A stretch of DNA of 64,000 nt from Thermoleophilaceae bacterium (GTDB lineage Bacteria > Actinomycetota > Thermoleophilia > Solirubrobacterales > Thermoleophilaceae), in contig JAUJNT010000001.1 of NCBI GenBank assembly GCA_030448005.1, forward strand, positions 952,423 to 1,016,422. The letters run 5' to 3'. The notes beneath the pieces were generated by a model. It ran no database searches, was not told the origin of the DNA, and saw only the letters and a list, made by a program, of their open reading frames with translations. Of the stretch, positions 33,583-41,516 are shown piece after piece; the first letter of the stretch is position 1; each line of letters begins with the position of its first letter. A program made the position numbers and the translations under genes.

Positions 33583-34276
33583 CCGCGCGCCGGGCCTGCT
33601 GGTGGGCGAGGGAGTGCTGCTTCCGCCGACAGTGGAACTGGGCGGAAACGTGGTCATCCATGCGGGCACGGTCATCGGCGGCGAGGCCCGGATCCAGGAT
33701 GGCGCGGTGGTCGGCAAGCCGCTTGCGCTCGGCCCCCGCTCGGCCGCCGCCCGTGACGCCCTTCCTCCGGTCGAGCTCGGCTCCGGTGTCAAGGTGGGCG
33801 CCGGAGCGGTGATCGTGGCAGGAGCGCGGATCGACGACGGGGCGGTGATCGCAGATCAGGCGCACGTCCGGGAGCGCTCGCGGATCGGTACGGGGAGCGT
33901 GGTGGGCCGCGGCTCGGCGGTGGACAACGACGTGGTGATCGGCGCGCGCGTGCGTATCCAGACCGGCTGCTACATCACCGCATTTTCGACGATCGAGGAC
34001 GATGTCTTCGTGGCGCCGGGCGTGACCCTTACCAACGACGACACGATGGCCCGTCACGGCACCGACCACGAGCTCCGCGGCGCGATCCTGCGGCGCGCGT
34101 GCCGGGTGGGAGGGGGAGTCGTCCTCGTGCCCGGCGTGGAGGTGGGCGAGGAGGCATTCGTGGCCGCCGGCGCGGTCGTGGTCCGCGACGTGGCTCCGCG
34201 CGCGGTCGTCATGGGAGTGCCCGCCCGGCAGGTTCGCGAGGTATCCGACGCAGATTTGCTGGAGCGCTGGACGTGA
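33566..34276 (+). CDS. Left-handed beta-helix N-acetyltransferase (WbpD-like)
   Basis: 236 residues, almost wholly hexapeptide repeats (VVIHAGTVIGGEARI, GSGVKVGAGAVIVAGARI, VVIGARVRIQTGCYITAFS). The motif block APGVTLTNDD and the end RAVVMGVPARQVREVS match WbpD/WlbB-type UDP-sugar N-acetyltransferases. GTG 33566 is placed inside the wbpB end (17-base overlap) and preceded by GAGG. The enzyme would acetylate the 3-amino group made by a WbpE transaminase. Confidence 0.85.
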   Translation: MLRPSDRAPGLLVGEGVLLPPTVELGGNVVIHAGTVIGGEARIQDGAVVGKPLALGPRSAAARDALPPVELGSGVKVGAGAVIVAGARIDDGAVIADQAHVRERSRIGTGSVVGRGSAVDNDVVIGARVRIQTGCYITAFSTIEDDVFVAPGVTLTNDDTMARHGTDHELRGAILRRACRVGGGVVLVPGVEVGEEAFVAAGAVVVRDVAPRAVVMGVPARQVREVSDADLLERWT

Positions 34277-34992
34277 GGTGCAGGTCCCTCCAAGTGCTTA
34301 GCTTCCGACGACGACGCGAGCGCACGCGCGGGCTCCTCTCGGACCGCCGCACGCTGGCGCTCGGGCTGCTGGCCGCCACCGCCACGGGGGCGGTCGTGAC
34401 TGTGGAGTTCGGTCGCGTCTGGCGAAAGGGCTCGGCACCCCTGCCGGCCACGGCGGAGGACCCGCTGCAGGCGGTCGCCGAGGCTGCCGCCGAGACAGCC
34501 GAGGTTGCTCTCACCGGCTACCGCGAGGTGTCGACTCGCGAGAACTCGATGTTCAACCTGCTCACCTCCTTTGTGACCACGTTCATCGCGGCCCGCGCCA
34601 TCGCGACGGCGCTGAGGCGCCGCCGAACCCTCGGTCCGTTCCGCAACGTGAAGCTCGGCCGCAGGCACATCCACCACTTCGTGCCCGGCATCATCCTCGC
34701 CTTTGCCGCCGGGGCGGCGGGGATCGTCACCCGCGACGAGCACATCGAGCCGTTGCTGGCGATCCCGTTCGGGATAGGGATGGGGCTGACGCTCGACGAG
34801 TCCGCCCTTCTGCTCGAGCTGGACGACGTCTACTGGACCGAGGAGGGGGTGATCAGCGTCCAGATCGCCCTGGCTGTCACGGCGCTCCTTGCTGCCGTGG
34901 CGCTCGCGACTCGCTTCCTGCGCCGCGGGGAGGAGGTTGTGCTCGAGGGTCCGCGGGAGGCGCCGCGAAACGGAGTGCCCGCCGGGCGTTAG
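34273..34992 (+). CDS. Integral membrane protein of unknown family
   Basis: 239 residues with about five hydrophobic helices (near 27-44, 92-110, 137-158, 162-180, 195-215). A short conserved-looking block RRHIHHFVPGIILAF with three histidines, and GMGLTLDESALLLELDDVYW with an acidic patch, might bind metal. GTG start overlaps the wbpD-like stop (GTGA), so it belongs to the nucleotide-sugar operon. No function is assigned. Confidence 0.7.
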   Translation: MRCRSLQVLSFRRRRERTRGLLSDRRTLALGLLAATATGAVVTVEFGRVWRKGSAPLPATAEDPLQAVAEAAAETAEVALTGYREVSTRENSMFNLLTSFVTTFIAARAIATALRRRRTLGPFRNVKLGRRHIHHFVPGIILAFAAGAAGIVTRDEHIEPLLAIPFGIGMGLTLDESALLLELDDVYWTEEGVISVQIALAVTALLAAVALATRFLRRGEEVVLEGPREAPRNGVPAGR

Positions 34993-34995
34993 AGT
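34990..34995 (+). promoter_or_regulatory. -10-like hexamer TAGAGT before the RDD gene
   Basis: TAGAGT starts on the TAG stop of the previous gene and ends six bases before ATG 35002. Confidence 0.3.
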
Positions 34996-35001
34996 TGGCG
35001 G

Positions 35002-35892
35002 ATGGATTCCGGCTCCTCACCGCCCGACCGTCCCGGCTTCGGCCCCGGCTCACCCGGCTACGGGCCAGGAGGCCAGCCACCCCCTTCCGGACCGCAATCG
35101 CCGGCACCCCAGCCGCCCAGCGCCCCCGGGGTGGGCCCCGACGACCCGCCGCCGGCTGAGCCGCCCCCCGCGGGACCGCAGTCACCCGCGCCGCCCGTTG
35201 AGCCGCCCCCCGCGGGACCGCAGTCACCCGGCCCGCAGTCACCCGAGCCGTCGCCCGCGGGACCGCAGTCGCCTTCGCCCCGCGGCGAGCCACCCTATGC
35301 GCCGCCGGCCGGCCCGGGTGGGCCCGAGACCCCTCGGGCGCCGAGCTACGGCGGGCCGGTGCCGCCGGGGGGCTGGCAGCAGGCGCCCGCGCCCCAGGAA
35401 TCCGCCCGACCGGGCGGTCCGCTGGCCGGTTGGGGGGCGCGAGCAGGGGCGTACGTCATCGACGCCCTCGTGCTGCTCGTGCCCGTCGCCATCCTGTTCG
35501 TGGTGATCGTGGGCGGGGCGATAGGCCTCACCGGCACCGACGACGACGTCGCAACGGGCGCCGCGATCCTGGCGGTACTCGGCTGGCTTCTCCTGTTCGC
35601 GATCATCTCGCTGCTCTATGCCCCTCTCCTCATGAAGCGTAAGGGTGTGCACAACGGCCAGACCTGGGGCAAGCAGCTGGTGGGCATCCGCGCGGTTCGC
35701 GACAACGGCGAGGCGTGGGGCTTCGGCTCGGCCGCCTTCCGGGAGGTGCTGCTGAAGAACCTCGCGGTGGCCGTGGCATCGTCGATCATCCCGATCATTC
35801 CTTGGTTCCTCAACTTCTTCTGGCCGCTCTGGGACGATCAGAACCGGGCGCTGCACGACATGGCCGCCTCGAGTCACGTCGTCAAGGCCTGA
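35002..35892 (+). CDS. RDD-domain membrane protein with Pro-rich N-terminal tail
   Basis: 296 residues. The first 145 are Pro/Gly/Ser-rich with PPPAGPQSP repeats, probably an unstructured cytoplasmic tail; the rest is an RDD domain with three helices, starting AGWGARAGAYVIDALVLLVP and including GKQLVGIRAVRDNGE and the end WDDQNRALHDMAASSHVV. RDD proteins are little-known membrane proteins, some proposed as transport components. It ends 45 bases from the purA stop (convergent). Confidence 0.85.
   Translation: MDSGSSPPDRPGFGPGSPGYGPGGQPPPSGPQSPAPQPPSAPGVGPDDPPPAEPPPAGPQSPAPPVEPPPAGPQSPGPQSPEPSPAGPQSPSPRGEPPYAPPAGPGGPETPRAPSYGGPVPPGGWQQAPAPQESARPGGPLAGWGARAGAYVIDALVLLVPVAILFVVIVGGAIGLTGTDDDVATGAAILAVLGWLLLFAIISLLYAPLLMKRKGVHNGQTWGKQLVGIRAVRDNGEAWGFGSAAFREVLLKNLAVAVASSIIPIIPWFLNFFWPLWDDQNRALHDMAASSHVVKA
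35158..35272 (+). repeat. 30-base repeats in the RDD gene tail
   Basis: Two identical 30-base copies (35158-35187 and 35200-35229) encoding EPPPAGPQSP, 42 bases apart, and a partial third copy up to 35272. All spacings are multiples of three, so copy changes keep the frame. Confidence 0.8.
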
Positions 35893-35937
35893 CGGGCCGG
35901 TAGGCCGCCACGAGGCGCCGGTCGCGGGGGAGCGGCC

Positions 35938-37242
35938 TCAGCGGGCAGCGCTCAGTTGCCGGGCACCGTCGGTCCAGATGATCTCGTCGCGACCCGGGCC
36001 GACGCCCACCATGACCACCGGTATGCCGAGGCTCTCCTCGATGAAGTCGAGATATCCGCGGGCGGCCGAGGGCAGGTGGCTGATCTCGCGTGCCTGCGAG
36101 ATGTCCTCATGCCAGCCCGGCAGGTCCACGGTCTCGGCACGCGCGGCGTGCAGCACGGACTGGTGGTAGGGGAAGTCCTTGAAGCGAGCCCCTTCGGGGC
36201 CCACGTAGCCCACGGCCACGCGCAGCGGATCGATTCCGGTGAGGACGTCGAGCTTGGTGATCACGACCGCGGTCAGCCCGTTCACCCGCACGGCGTAGCG
36301 GAGCGCGACCACGTCGAGCCATCCGCAGCGCCGTGCGCGGCCGGTCGTGGTGCCGAACTCGGCGCCGGCCTCGCGGAGCTGCTCGCCCAGCCCGTCGTGG
36401 AGCTCGCTCGGGAAGGGGCCGGCGCCGACCCGGGTGCTGTAGGCCTTGGTGACGCCCCATACGTGGTCGATCGAGCTCGGTCCGACGCCCGCTCCCACGC
36501 ACGCCGCGCCCGCCACGGGGTTCGAGGAGGTCACGAACGGATAGGTGCCGTGGTCGATGTCGAGCAACGTGCCCTGAGCGCCTTCGAAGACGACCAGCCG
36601 ACCCTCGTCGAGCGCGTTCCAAGCGATCGGCGGGGTGTCGGCGATGTAGGGCTCGAGGCGGTGCCCGAACGAGGTGTAGTCCTCGGTCATCTGGCGCAGG
36701 TCGAGGCGCGGGTCCTTCACGTAGTCGCGCAGCGTCAGCCGCTTGGGCTCGAGCGCCGCGGTGATCTTCTGCTTGAGGATCTTCTCGTCGAGTACGTCCT
36801 GCACCCGAATTCCCAGACGGGCCGCCTTGTCGGCGTAGCACGGGCCGATGCCGCGCCTGGTGGTGCCGATCTCCCGCCCTCCCAGCTTGGCCTCCCCGGC
36901 CTCGTCGAGCAGCAGGTGGTAGGGCATTATCAGGTGGGCGTTCGCGGAGATGCGCAGGCCGCTCAGGTCGATGTCGCGCCGTCGCAGGCCGTCTATCTCC
37001 CCGGAGAGGACGCGCAGGTCGACAACCACGCCGTTGCCGATCACGCAGAGCTTGCCGCGGTAGAGGATCCCCGACGGGATCAGGTGGAACTTGTAGGTCT
37101 GATCGGCCAGGACGATCGTGTGGCCGGCGTTGTTGCCGCCCTGGAACCGGATGACGGCGTCGGCCTGCTGGGCGAGGAGGTCCACGACCTTTCCCTTGCC
37201 CTCATCGCCCCATTGGGCGCCAACGATCACCAGTCCCGGCAT
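35938..37242 (-). CDS. purA: Adenylosuccinate synthetase
   Basis: Makes adenylosuccinate from IMP, aspartate and GTP. 434 residues. IVGAQWGDEGKGKVVDLLA (about 6-24), FQGGNNAGHTIV, the IMP/GTP residues in GTTRRGIGPCYADKAARLG, VFEGAQGTLLDIDHGTYPFV, TTTGRARRCGWLD and ITKLDVLTG are all intact. ATG start with TACACT nine bases before. It reads towards the RDD gene and lies downstream of, but separate from, the replication-ribosome cluster. Confidence 0.96.
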   Translation of the reverse strand: MPGLVIVGAQWGDEGKGKVVDLLAQQADAVIRFQGGNNAGHTIVLADQTYKFHLIPSGILYRGKLCVIGNGVVVDLRVLSGEIDGLRRRDIDLSGLRISANAHLIMPYHLLLDEAGEAKLGGREIGTTRRGIGPCYADKAARLGIRVQDVLDEKILKQKITAALEPKRLTLRDYVKDPRLDLRQMTEDYTSFGHRLEPYIADTPPIAWNALDEGRLVVFEGAQGTLLDIDHGTYPFVTSSNPVAGAACVGAGVGPSSIDHVWGVTKAYSTRVGAGPFPSELHDGLGEQLREAGAEFGTTTGRARRCGWLDVVALRYAVRVNGLTAVVITKLDVLTGIDPLRVAVGYVGPEGARFKDFPYHQSVLHAARAETVDLPGWHEDISQAREISHLPSAARGYLDFIEESLGIPVVMVGVGPGRDEIIWTDGARQLSAAR

Positions 37243-37251
37243 GACCGGACG

Positions 37252-37257
37252 AGTGTA
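37252..37257 (-). promoter_or_regulatory. -10-like hexamer TACACT before purA
   Basis: On the minus strand TACACT ends nine bases before the purA ATG; no Shine-Dalgarno is visible between them. Confidence 0.38.
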
Positions 37258-37276
37258 GGTGGCCGCGGGCCGCGGA

Positions 37277-37312
37277 GTCAGCCCGCGGAGGTCAGCCCGC
37301 GGAGGTCAGCCG
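37277..37312. repeat. 14-base tandem repeat at the end of the helicase-loader gene
   Basis: GTCAGCCCGCGGAG occurs twice (37277-37290, 37291-37304) and a third time in part. It carries the stop codon of the loader gene, which is thus duplicated just downstream. Confidence 0.75.
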
Positions 37313-38032
37313 TAGGTCCGGTCCCATGATCGGAATGGGATTGCCGCAGATCTCCACGAGTCGCGAAACGGTCCTCGCCCCGATCTGCGCGCGCAGCTCG
37401 TCGAGGTCGAGGATGTTGGTGGTGACCACGATAGAGCGCTCGTCCTGCCAGCGCTCGTTGACGATCGAGTAGAGCTCCTGAAGGACCCAGTCGGTGCGCT
37501 TCTCGGCGCCGAGGTCGTCGAGGTGGAGCAGGTCCACCGACACGAGCTTTTCGAACAGCGAGACGTACGAGCCGGCGGTCTCCCTGTCGTAGGTCCCCTT
37601 GATCTCCGCGAGCAGGCGCGTAACGGGGTAGATCGCGACGGAGCGCCCCTTCTTCTCCGCCGCCTGTGAGACGAGCATGGCGAGCGATGTCTTTCCGGTA
37701 CCGACGTCGCCGGTGAACCAGATGCCCCTTCCGCGCCCCACGTTTGCGTCGATCTGCTCGACGAAGCCACGGACGTGTCGCAGGACGAAGGGGTCGAGGT
37801 CACATACCGGCTTGCGGTCGAAGGAGACCCCTTGGAACCGCTTGGGGATGCCGGTTCCCATTCCGCGGCTGACCCCCCGGCCGATCAGGCCGTCCCGGCA
37901 ATCGCAGGTGACCGCCTCGCCGTCCTCGCGGAGGATGAAGCCGTTGCCCTCGCAGAGACCGAGTACGCACGCGTTGCGGCGATGTGGCTCGTGGCCGTGG
38001 CCCGCGCCCGGCTCGGGAACCGAACGCAACAT
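37292..38032 (-). CDS. AAA+ helicase-loader-like ATPase (DnaC/DnaI family)
   Basis: 246 residues. The N-terminal part has Cys pairs CVLGLCEGNGF and TCDCRDG (about 22-47) like the zinc knuckle of DnaI and phage loaders. The AAA+ part has Walker A FTGDVGTGKTSLA, Walker B LLHLDDLGAEK and sensor I in VVTTNILD. Such proteins load the replicative helicase DnaB. The ATG overlaps the dnaB stop by one base (TGATG), supporting direct partnership. Mycobacteria use DciA rather than a DnaC-type loader, so this gene is notable for an actinobacterium. Confidence 0.85.
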   Translation of the reverse strand: MLRSVPEPGAGHGHEPHRRNACVLGLCEGNGFILREDGEAVTCDCRDGLIGRGVSRGMGTGIPKRFQGVSFDRKPVCDLDPFVLRHVRGFVEQIDANVGRGRGIWFTGDVGTGKTSLAMLVSQAAEKKGRSVAIYPVTRLLAEIKGTYDRETAGSYVSLFEKLVSVDLLHLDDLGAEKRTDWVLQELYSIVNERWQDERSIVVTTNILDLDELRAQIGARTVSRLVEICGNPIPIMGPDLRLTSAG

Positions 38033-39417
38033 CAGGCCGCACCCACCGCGGTGTCCGCCACGCGCTCGCGGGCGATGCTGGCGAACTTGGGGTAGCGGTC
38101 GAGAAAGGTGAGCTCTACGCTGCCGACCGGTCCGTTGCGGTGCTTGCCGATTATCACCTCGGCCACTCCCGGCTTCTCGGTGTCGGTGTTGTAGTACTCG
38201 TCGCGGTAGACGAACATCACGAGGTCGGAGTCCTGCTCGATGTTTCCGCTCTCCCTCAGGTCGGACATGAGCGGGCGTTTGTCGGGGCGCGCCTCGACGG
38301 CGCGTGAGAGCTGGGAGATCGCGATCACCGGGATGTGGAGCTCCCGCGCGAGGATCTTCAGCCCGCGGCTCATCTTGCCGACCTGCTCGACGCGGCCGTC
38401 CCGTGGGTCCTCCGCGCGAATCAGCTGCAGGTAGTCGACGATCAGCAGGCCGAGCGGTTGGCGCTGGTGGAGCCTGCGCGCCTTGGCCCGCAGCTCGAGC
38501 ACGCCGATGTCGCTCGAGTCGTCGATGTACAGGGGCGCGCGCGCGAGCTTGTCGGTGGCCTGCAGCAGCTTCGGCCAGCGGTCCTGCTTGACCCGTCCCT
38601 TCCGCAGCGAGTCGCCGCTGATCTTGGCCCGCGAGGCCACCAGCCGCTGGGCGAGCTCGCCCTCGGACATCTCGAGCGAGAACAGCACGACCGTCTTCCC
38701 GTGGTCCACCGCCGCGTTCTCGGCGATGCAGGTGGCGAGGCATGACTTGCCCATCGCGGGCCTGGCGGCCAGCACGATGAGATTGCCCGGCTGAAAGCCT
38801 CCGGTGATGTCGTCGAGGTCCCTGTAGCCCGACGGCGTGCCGGTGAGCGACTGGCCCTCCTTCGAGAGCCGCTCGAGCTTGTCGAGCTCCTCGTGCAGCA
38901 CGTCCTCGATCGGTCGCAGCGCCTTCGCCTCGTGATCATGCCCTGCCCGGAAGAGAGCCTGCTCGGCCTGCTCGACTAGCATGCGAGGATCGCCGCTCTC
39001 GCCGGCCACGCGCTCCTGTATCTCGCGCGCGGCCGCGAGCAGGCCGCGCAGGATGGAGTGATCGCGAACGATCTTGGCGTAGTCCCGGACGGCTCCCACC
39101 GCGGGGACCATCGTGGGAAGCGAGTGCACGTAGGCGTTTCCGCCGGCCTCGGCGATCTTGCCCTCTCGCGTGAGGTCGTCACATACCGTGACGGCGTCGA
39201 CCGCCTCGGGCTCGGCCTTGTCCTTGAGGCGCAGCATCGCGCGGAAGATCAGCTGGTGGCGCGGCCGGTAGAAGTCCTCAGGACGCAGCTTGAGGTCCAC
39301 GAGGATCTGGTCGAGCGCCTGCTCGGTGAGCAGGATCGCGCCGAGGACTGCGACCTCCGCCTCGTCGTTCTGCGGCGGCACGCCGGCGGCGCCCGCGGGC
39401 GGCGCTACCGTGGCCAT
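38032..39417 (-). CDS. dnaB: Replicative DNA helicase DnaB
   Basis: 461 residues, no intein. N-terminal domain from EVAVLGAILLTEQALDQI; RecA-like domain with Walker A ARPAMGKSCLA, Walker B LLIVDYLQLI, and FSLEMSEGELAQRLVA, AISQLSRAVEARPDKRPLM, LRESGNIEQDSDLVMFVYRD and GKHRNGPVG motifs. Hexameric 5'-3' helicase of the replication fork. It lies 16 bases after rplI and is coupled to the loader gene. Confidence 0.96.
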   Translation of the reverse strand: MATVAPPAGAAGVPPQNDEAEVAVLGAILLTEQALDQILVDLKLRPEDFYRPRHQLIFRAMLRLKDKAEPEAVDAVTVCDDLTREGKIAEAGGNAYVHSLPTMVPAVGAVRDYAKIVRDHSILRGLLAAAREIQERVAGESGDPRMLVEQAEQALFRAGHDHEAKALRPIEDVLHEELDKLERLSKEGQSLTGTPSGYRDLDDITGGFQPGNLIVLAARPAMGKSCLATCIAENAAVDHGKTVVLFSLEMSEGELAQRLVASRAKISGDSLRKGRVKQDRWPKLLQATDKLARAPLYIDDSSDIGVLELRAKARRLHQRQPLGLLIVDYLQLIRAEDPRDGRVEQVGKMSRGLKILARELHIPVIAISQLSRAVEARPDKRPLMSDLRESGNIEQDSDLVMFVYRDEYYNTDTEKPGVAEVIIGKHRNGPVGSVELTFLDRYPKFASIARERVADTAVGAA

Positions 39418-39433
39418 GCTGGCCTCCTGAGGG

Positions 39434-39883
39434 CTACTCGGCTGTGACGATCGTCTTGATCGCCGCGGTCACGCCGTCGGCCACCTCGACGGTGACCATG
39501 TGCGTTCCGGTCGTCTTGATCGGCTCCTCGAGCTGGACACGGCGCTTGTCGAGCTTGAGGCCCCGGGCCTGGCGCACGGCGTCCACGATCTGCTGCGCCG
39601 TGACCGATCCGAACAACCTGCCGTCGTCTCCGGCCTGGTGAGAGATCGTGAGCACGGTCTTGCGCAGCAGCGCAGCGTTCTCCTCGGCGCGCTCGGCCTG
39701 CAACCGCACCGCCCGCTCCGCTGCCTCCTGTCGGCGTCTGGCCTCTGCGATCGAGGCCGGCGTGGCGGGCTGGGCGAGCTTCCGGGGAACGAGGAAGTTG
39801 CGCAGGTAGCCGTCCGAGACGTCCACCACCTCCCCGCGCTCTCCGAGCGGGTTCACGGACTGGAGCAGTATCGCCTGAGCCAT
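39434..39883 (-). CDS. rplI: 50S ribosomal protein L9
   Basis: 149 residues. N-terminal domain AILLQSVNPLGERGEVVDVSDGYLRNFLVPRKLA (seen in parts at 4-37), long connecting helix about 42-75, and C-terminal domain with GRLFGSVTAQQIVDAV and KTTGTHMVTVEV. GGAGG lies eight bases before the ATG. The 128-base gap upstream to ssb does not contain the rpsR gene normally found here. Confidence 0.95.
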   Translation of the reverse strand: MAQAILLQSVNPLGERGEVVDVSDGYLRNFLVPRKLAQPATPASIAEARRRQEAAERAVRLQAERAEENAALLRKTVLTISHQAGDDGRLFGSVTAQQIVDAVRQARGLKLDKRRVQLEEPIKTTGTHMVTVEVADGVTAAIKTIVTAE

Positions 39884-40011
39884 CAGGCGGTCCTCCCCGC
39901 GCCCATGGGTGGCCGACCGATTGTCCTCTCAAACCGCCGCATGAAGCCGGCAATGCTACCGCCTCTCCCTCACCGCGGCTGCTGTGGCGCGGCCGGCCGG
40001 GACTGGATGGC

Positions 40012-40473
40012 CTAGAACGGGATGTCGTCGTCCGAGGACCCGCCGCCGGGCGCGGCCGGCTGGAAGTCCGCCGTGTCGGCCGGCACGTCGCTCTGGGGGG
40101 TGAACCGGGAGCCGTTCTCATCCCCTCCCTCGCGCCCGCCGCCGAGGAACTGGACGGAGTCGGCGATGATGTCGATGCTCTGCCGCTTTCCGGAGCCATC
40201 CTTGGCCTCCCACTCGCGCCACTCCAGGCGCCCGTCGATCGCGACCGGGCGGCCCTTCGAGAGGTACTGGGCGCAGTTCTCCCCCTGAGCCCCCCAGACG
40301 GTGACGTCAAAGAAGTTGGGCTTCTCGACCCACTGGCCGGAGGCGTCCTTGCGGCGCGTGTTGCAGGCCACCCGCAGGCCGCACACGGAGGTGCCGCTGG
40401 GGGTGCTGCGAAGCTCGGGGTCGCGTGTCAGGTTGCCCGTGAGGACGACCCTGTTGATGTTCGTGGCTGCCAT
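40012..40473 (-). CDS. ssb: Single-stranded DNA-binding protein
   Basis: 153 residues. OB fold from INRVVLTGNLTRDPELRSTP through FFDVTVWGAQGENCAQYL to DIIADSVQFLGG, then a Gly/Asp/Pro linker and the acidic tip DDDIPF that recruits partner proteins. ATG 40473 is chosen for the AAGGAG ribosome-binding site ten bases upstream; a longer frame lacks support. It lies downstream of rpsF and the fkbM-like gene. Confidence 0.95.
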   Translation of the reverse strand: MAATNINRVVLTGNLTRDPELRSTPSGTSVCGLRVACNTRRKDASGQWVEKPNFFDVTVWGAQGENCAQYLSKGRPVAIDGRLEWREWEAKDGSGKRQSIDIIADSVQFLGGGREGGDENGSRFTPQSDVPADTADFQPAAPGGGSSDDDIPF

Positions 40474-40604
40474 CTGAAAGGACTCCTTCTGCTCTCTCGG
40501 AAGTTGGTGGAGGCGCGACGGTGCGAGGTTACAAAGCCGGTCGGCGGGGATGGGGCCCCTCTGACGCATCGACCCTGCTCTTTGCGTCAACTGTCGCGGA
40601 GCCG

Positions 40605-41516
40605 TCACACGGCTGCGTCGCCTGTGCGAACACCGATCACGCATGCCCAATGGCGGGGGTCGACGCGGGTCGTGAAGCCAAGCGCCCGCAGGTCACGCTC
40701 GCATTGCGTCGTGGAGTAGGGCTCGTGCACCTCCACGGTGATCGCCCGGACCCGCGAGGCCCATTCCGTCCCCGCCCGCAGCAGCTCTCGCTCTGCTCCC
40801 TCGATGTCCACCTTGGCGAAGTCGACCACCGTGCCGGGCCCCGAGCGCGCCAGCAGCGTCGCCGGGGAGATCGCGGGGGCCGTCGCGACGCCCTCGGAGA
40901 GGGCTCCCTCCGGCACGTCGGCCACGTGGTGGCCAGAGGTGCCGCCCGCCAGGCGGTGGTACCGGAGCTCGCCATCCTCCGGCCACACGCCGGCCTGCAC
41001 GATCTCGCAACGATCGGACCACGGCGCGAGGTTCCTGCGCGCCAGCGCGGCGTTCTCGCGATCGATCTCCACTCCGAGGATCCGGGCAGCGGGGAAGCGC
41101 ACGGCCAGGTCGGCCATCGTGAGTCCGATGTTCGCGCCGAGGTCCCAGATCAGGAGGGGCTCGCCCACCTCCGGCGGCGGCAGGTGGTAGCGCCCGGCGA
41201 ACGTTCCCCAGACGGTGTCGGCATCGGAGGTGCTCGGCCGCAGGATCACCTCCCGCCCTCCGAGCGGGCGCATCCGCACCCGCACGGTCCGCCCCCGCGC
41301 CCCCTCGTGGCGGCGGATGGCGTGAAGACGCAGGAAGGTGAGAAAGCTCCGCGGTCCGGCCGTCACCCGGAGGGCCACGAAGGCCAGCCGCAGCGTCTCC
41401 TGCACCGGTGAAGGGAGCTTGGCCAGCGCGCGCGCCATCCGGTCCCGGCGCGCGCCGGAGCGAGGAGACGACGGTCCGGCGCTGCGCCGGCGAGCCCCAC
41501 CGGGGCCCGGCGTCAC
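40605..41516 (-). CDS. FkbM family SAM-dependent methyltransferase
   Basis: 303 residues. SAM-binding IWDLGANIGLTMADLAVRFP, GVEIDRENAALARRNLA, and VDFAKVDIEGAERELL are typical FkbM blocks; the N-terminal 80 residues are basic. FkbM enzymes usually O-methylate sugars or natural products. GTG start overlaps the rpsF stop as GTGA, and ssb follows after 131 bases, so the gene is inserted in the rpsF-ssb pair. ATG 41438 is another start. Codon use and GC are like the neighbours, so no recent transfer is evident. Confidence 0.87.
   Translation of the reverse strand: MTPGPGGARRRSAGPSSPRSGARRDRMARALAKLPSPVQETLRLAFVALRVTAGPRSFLTFLRLHAIRRHEGARGRTVRVRMRPLGGREVILRPSTSDADTVWGTFAGRYHLPPPEVGEPLLIWDLGANIGLTMADLAVRFPAARILGVEIDRENAALARRNLAPWSDRCEIVQAGVWPEDGELRYHRLAGGTSGHHVADVPEGALSEGVATAPAISPATLLARSGPGTVVDFAKVDIEGAERELLRAGTEWASRVRAITVEVHEPYSTTQCERDLRALGFTTRVDPRHWACVIGVRTGDAAV

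Noticed and set aside
35956-37329. 457-codon open frame opposite purA
   Set aside because: High GC leaves antisense frames open; no motif, and it mirrors the conserved PurA codons.
38032-39417. Intein in DnaB
   Set aside because: Length is 461 residues and all helicase motifs are continuous, so no insertion is present.
39884-40011. Hidden S18 gene between ssb and rplI
   Set aside because: The gap is shorter than S18 (about 230 bases) and no frame has its Arg/Lys/Tyr-rich pattern.
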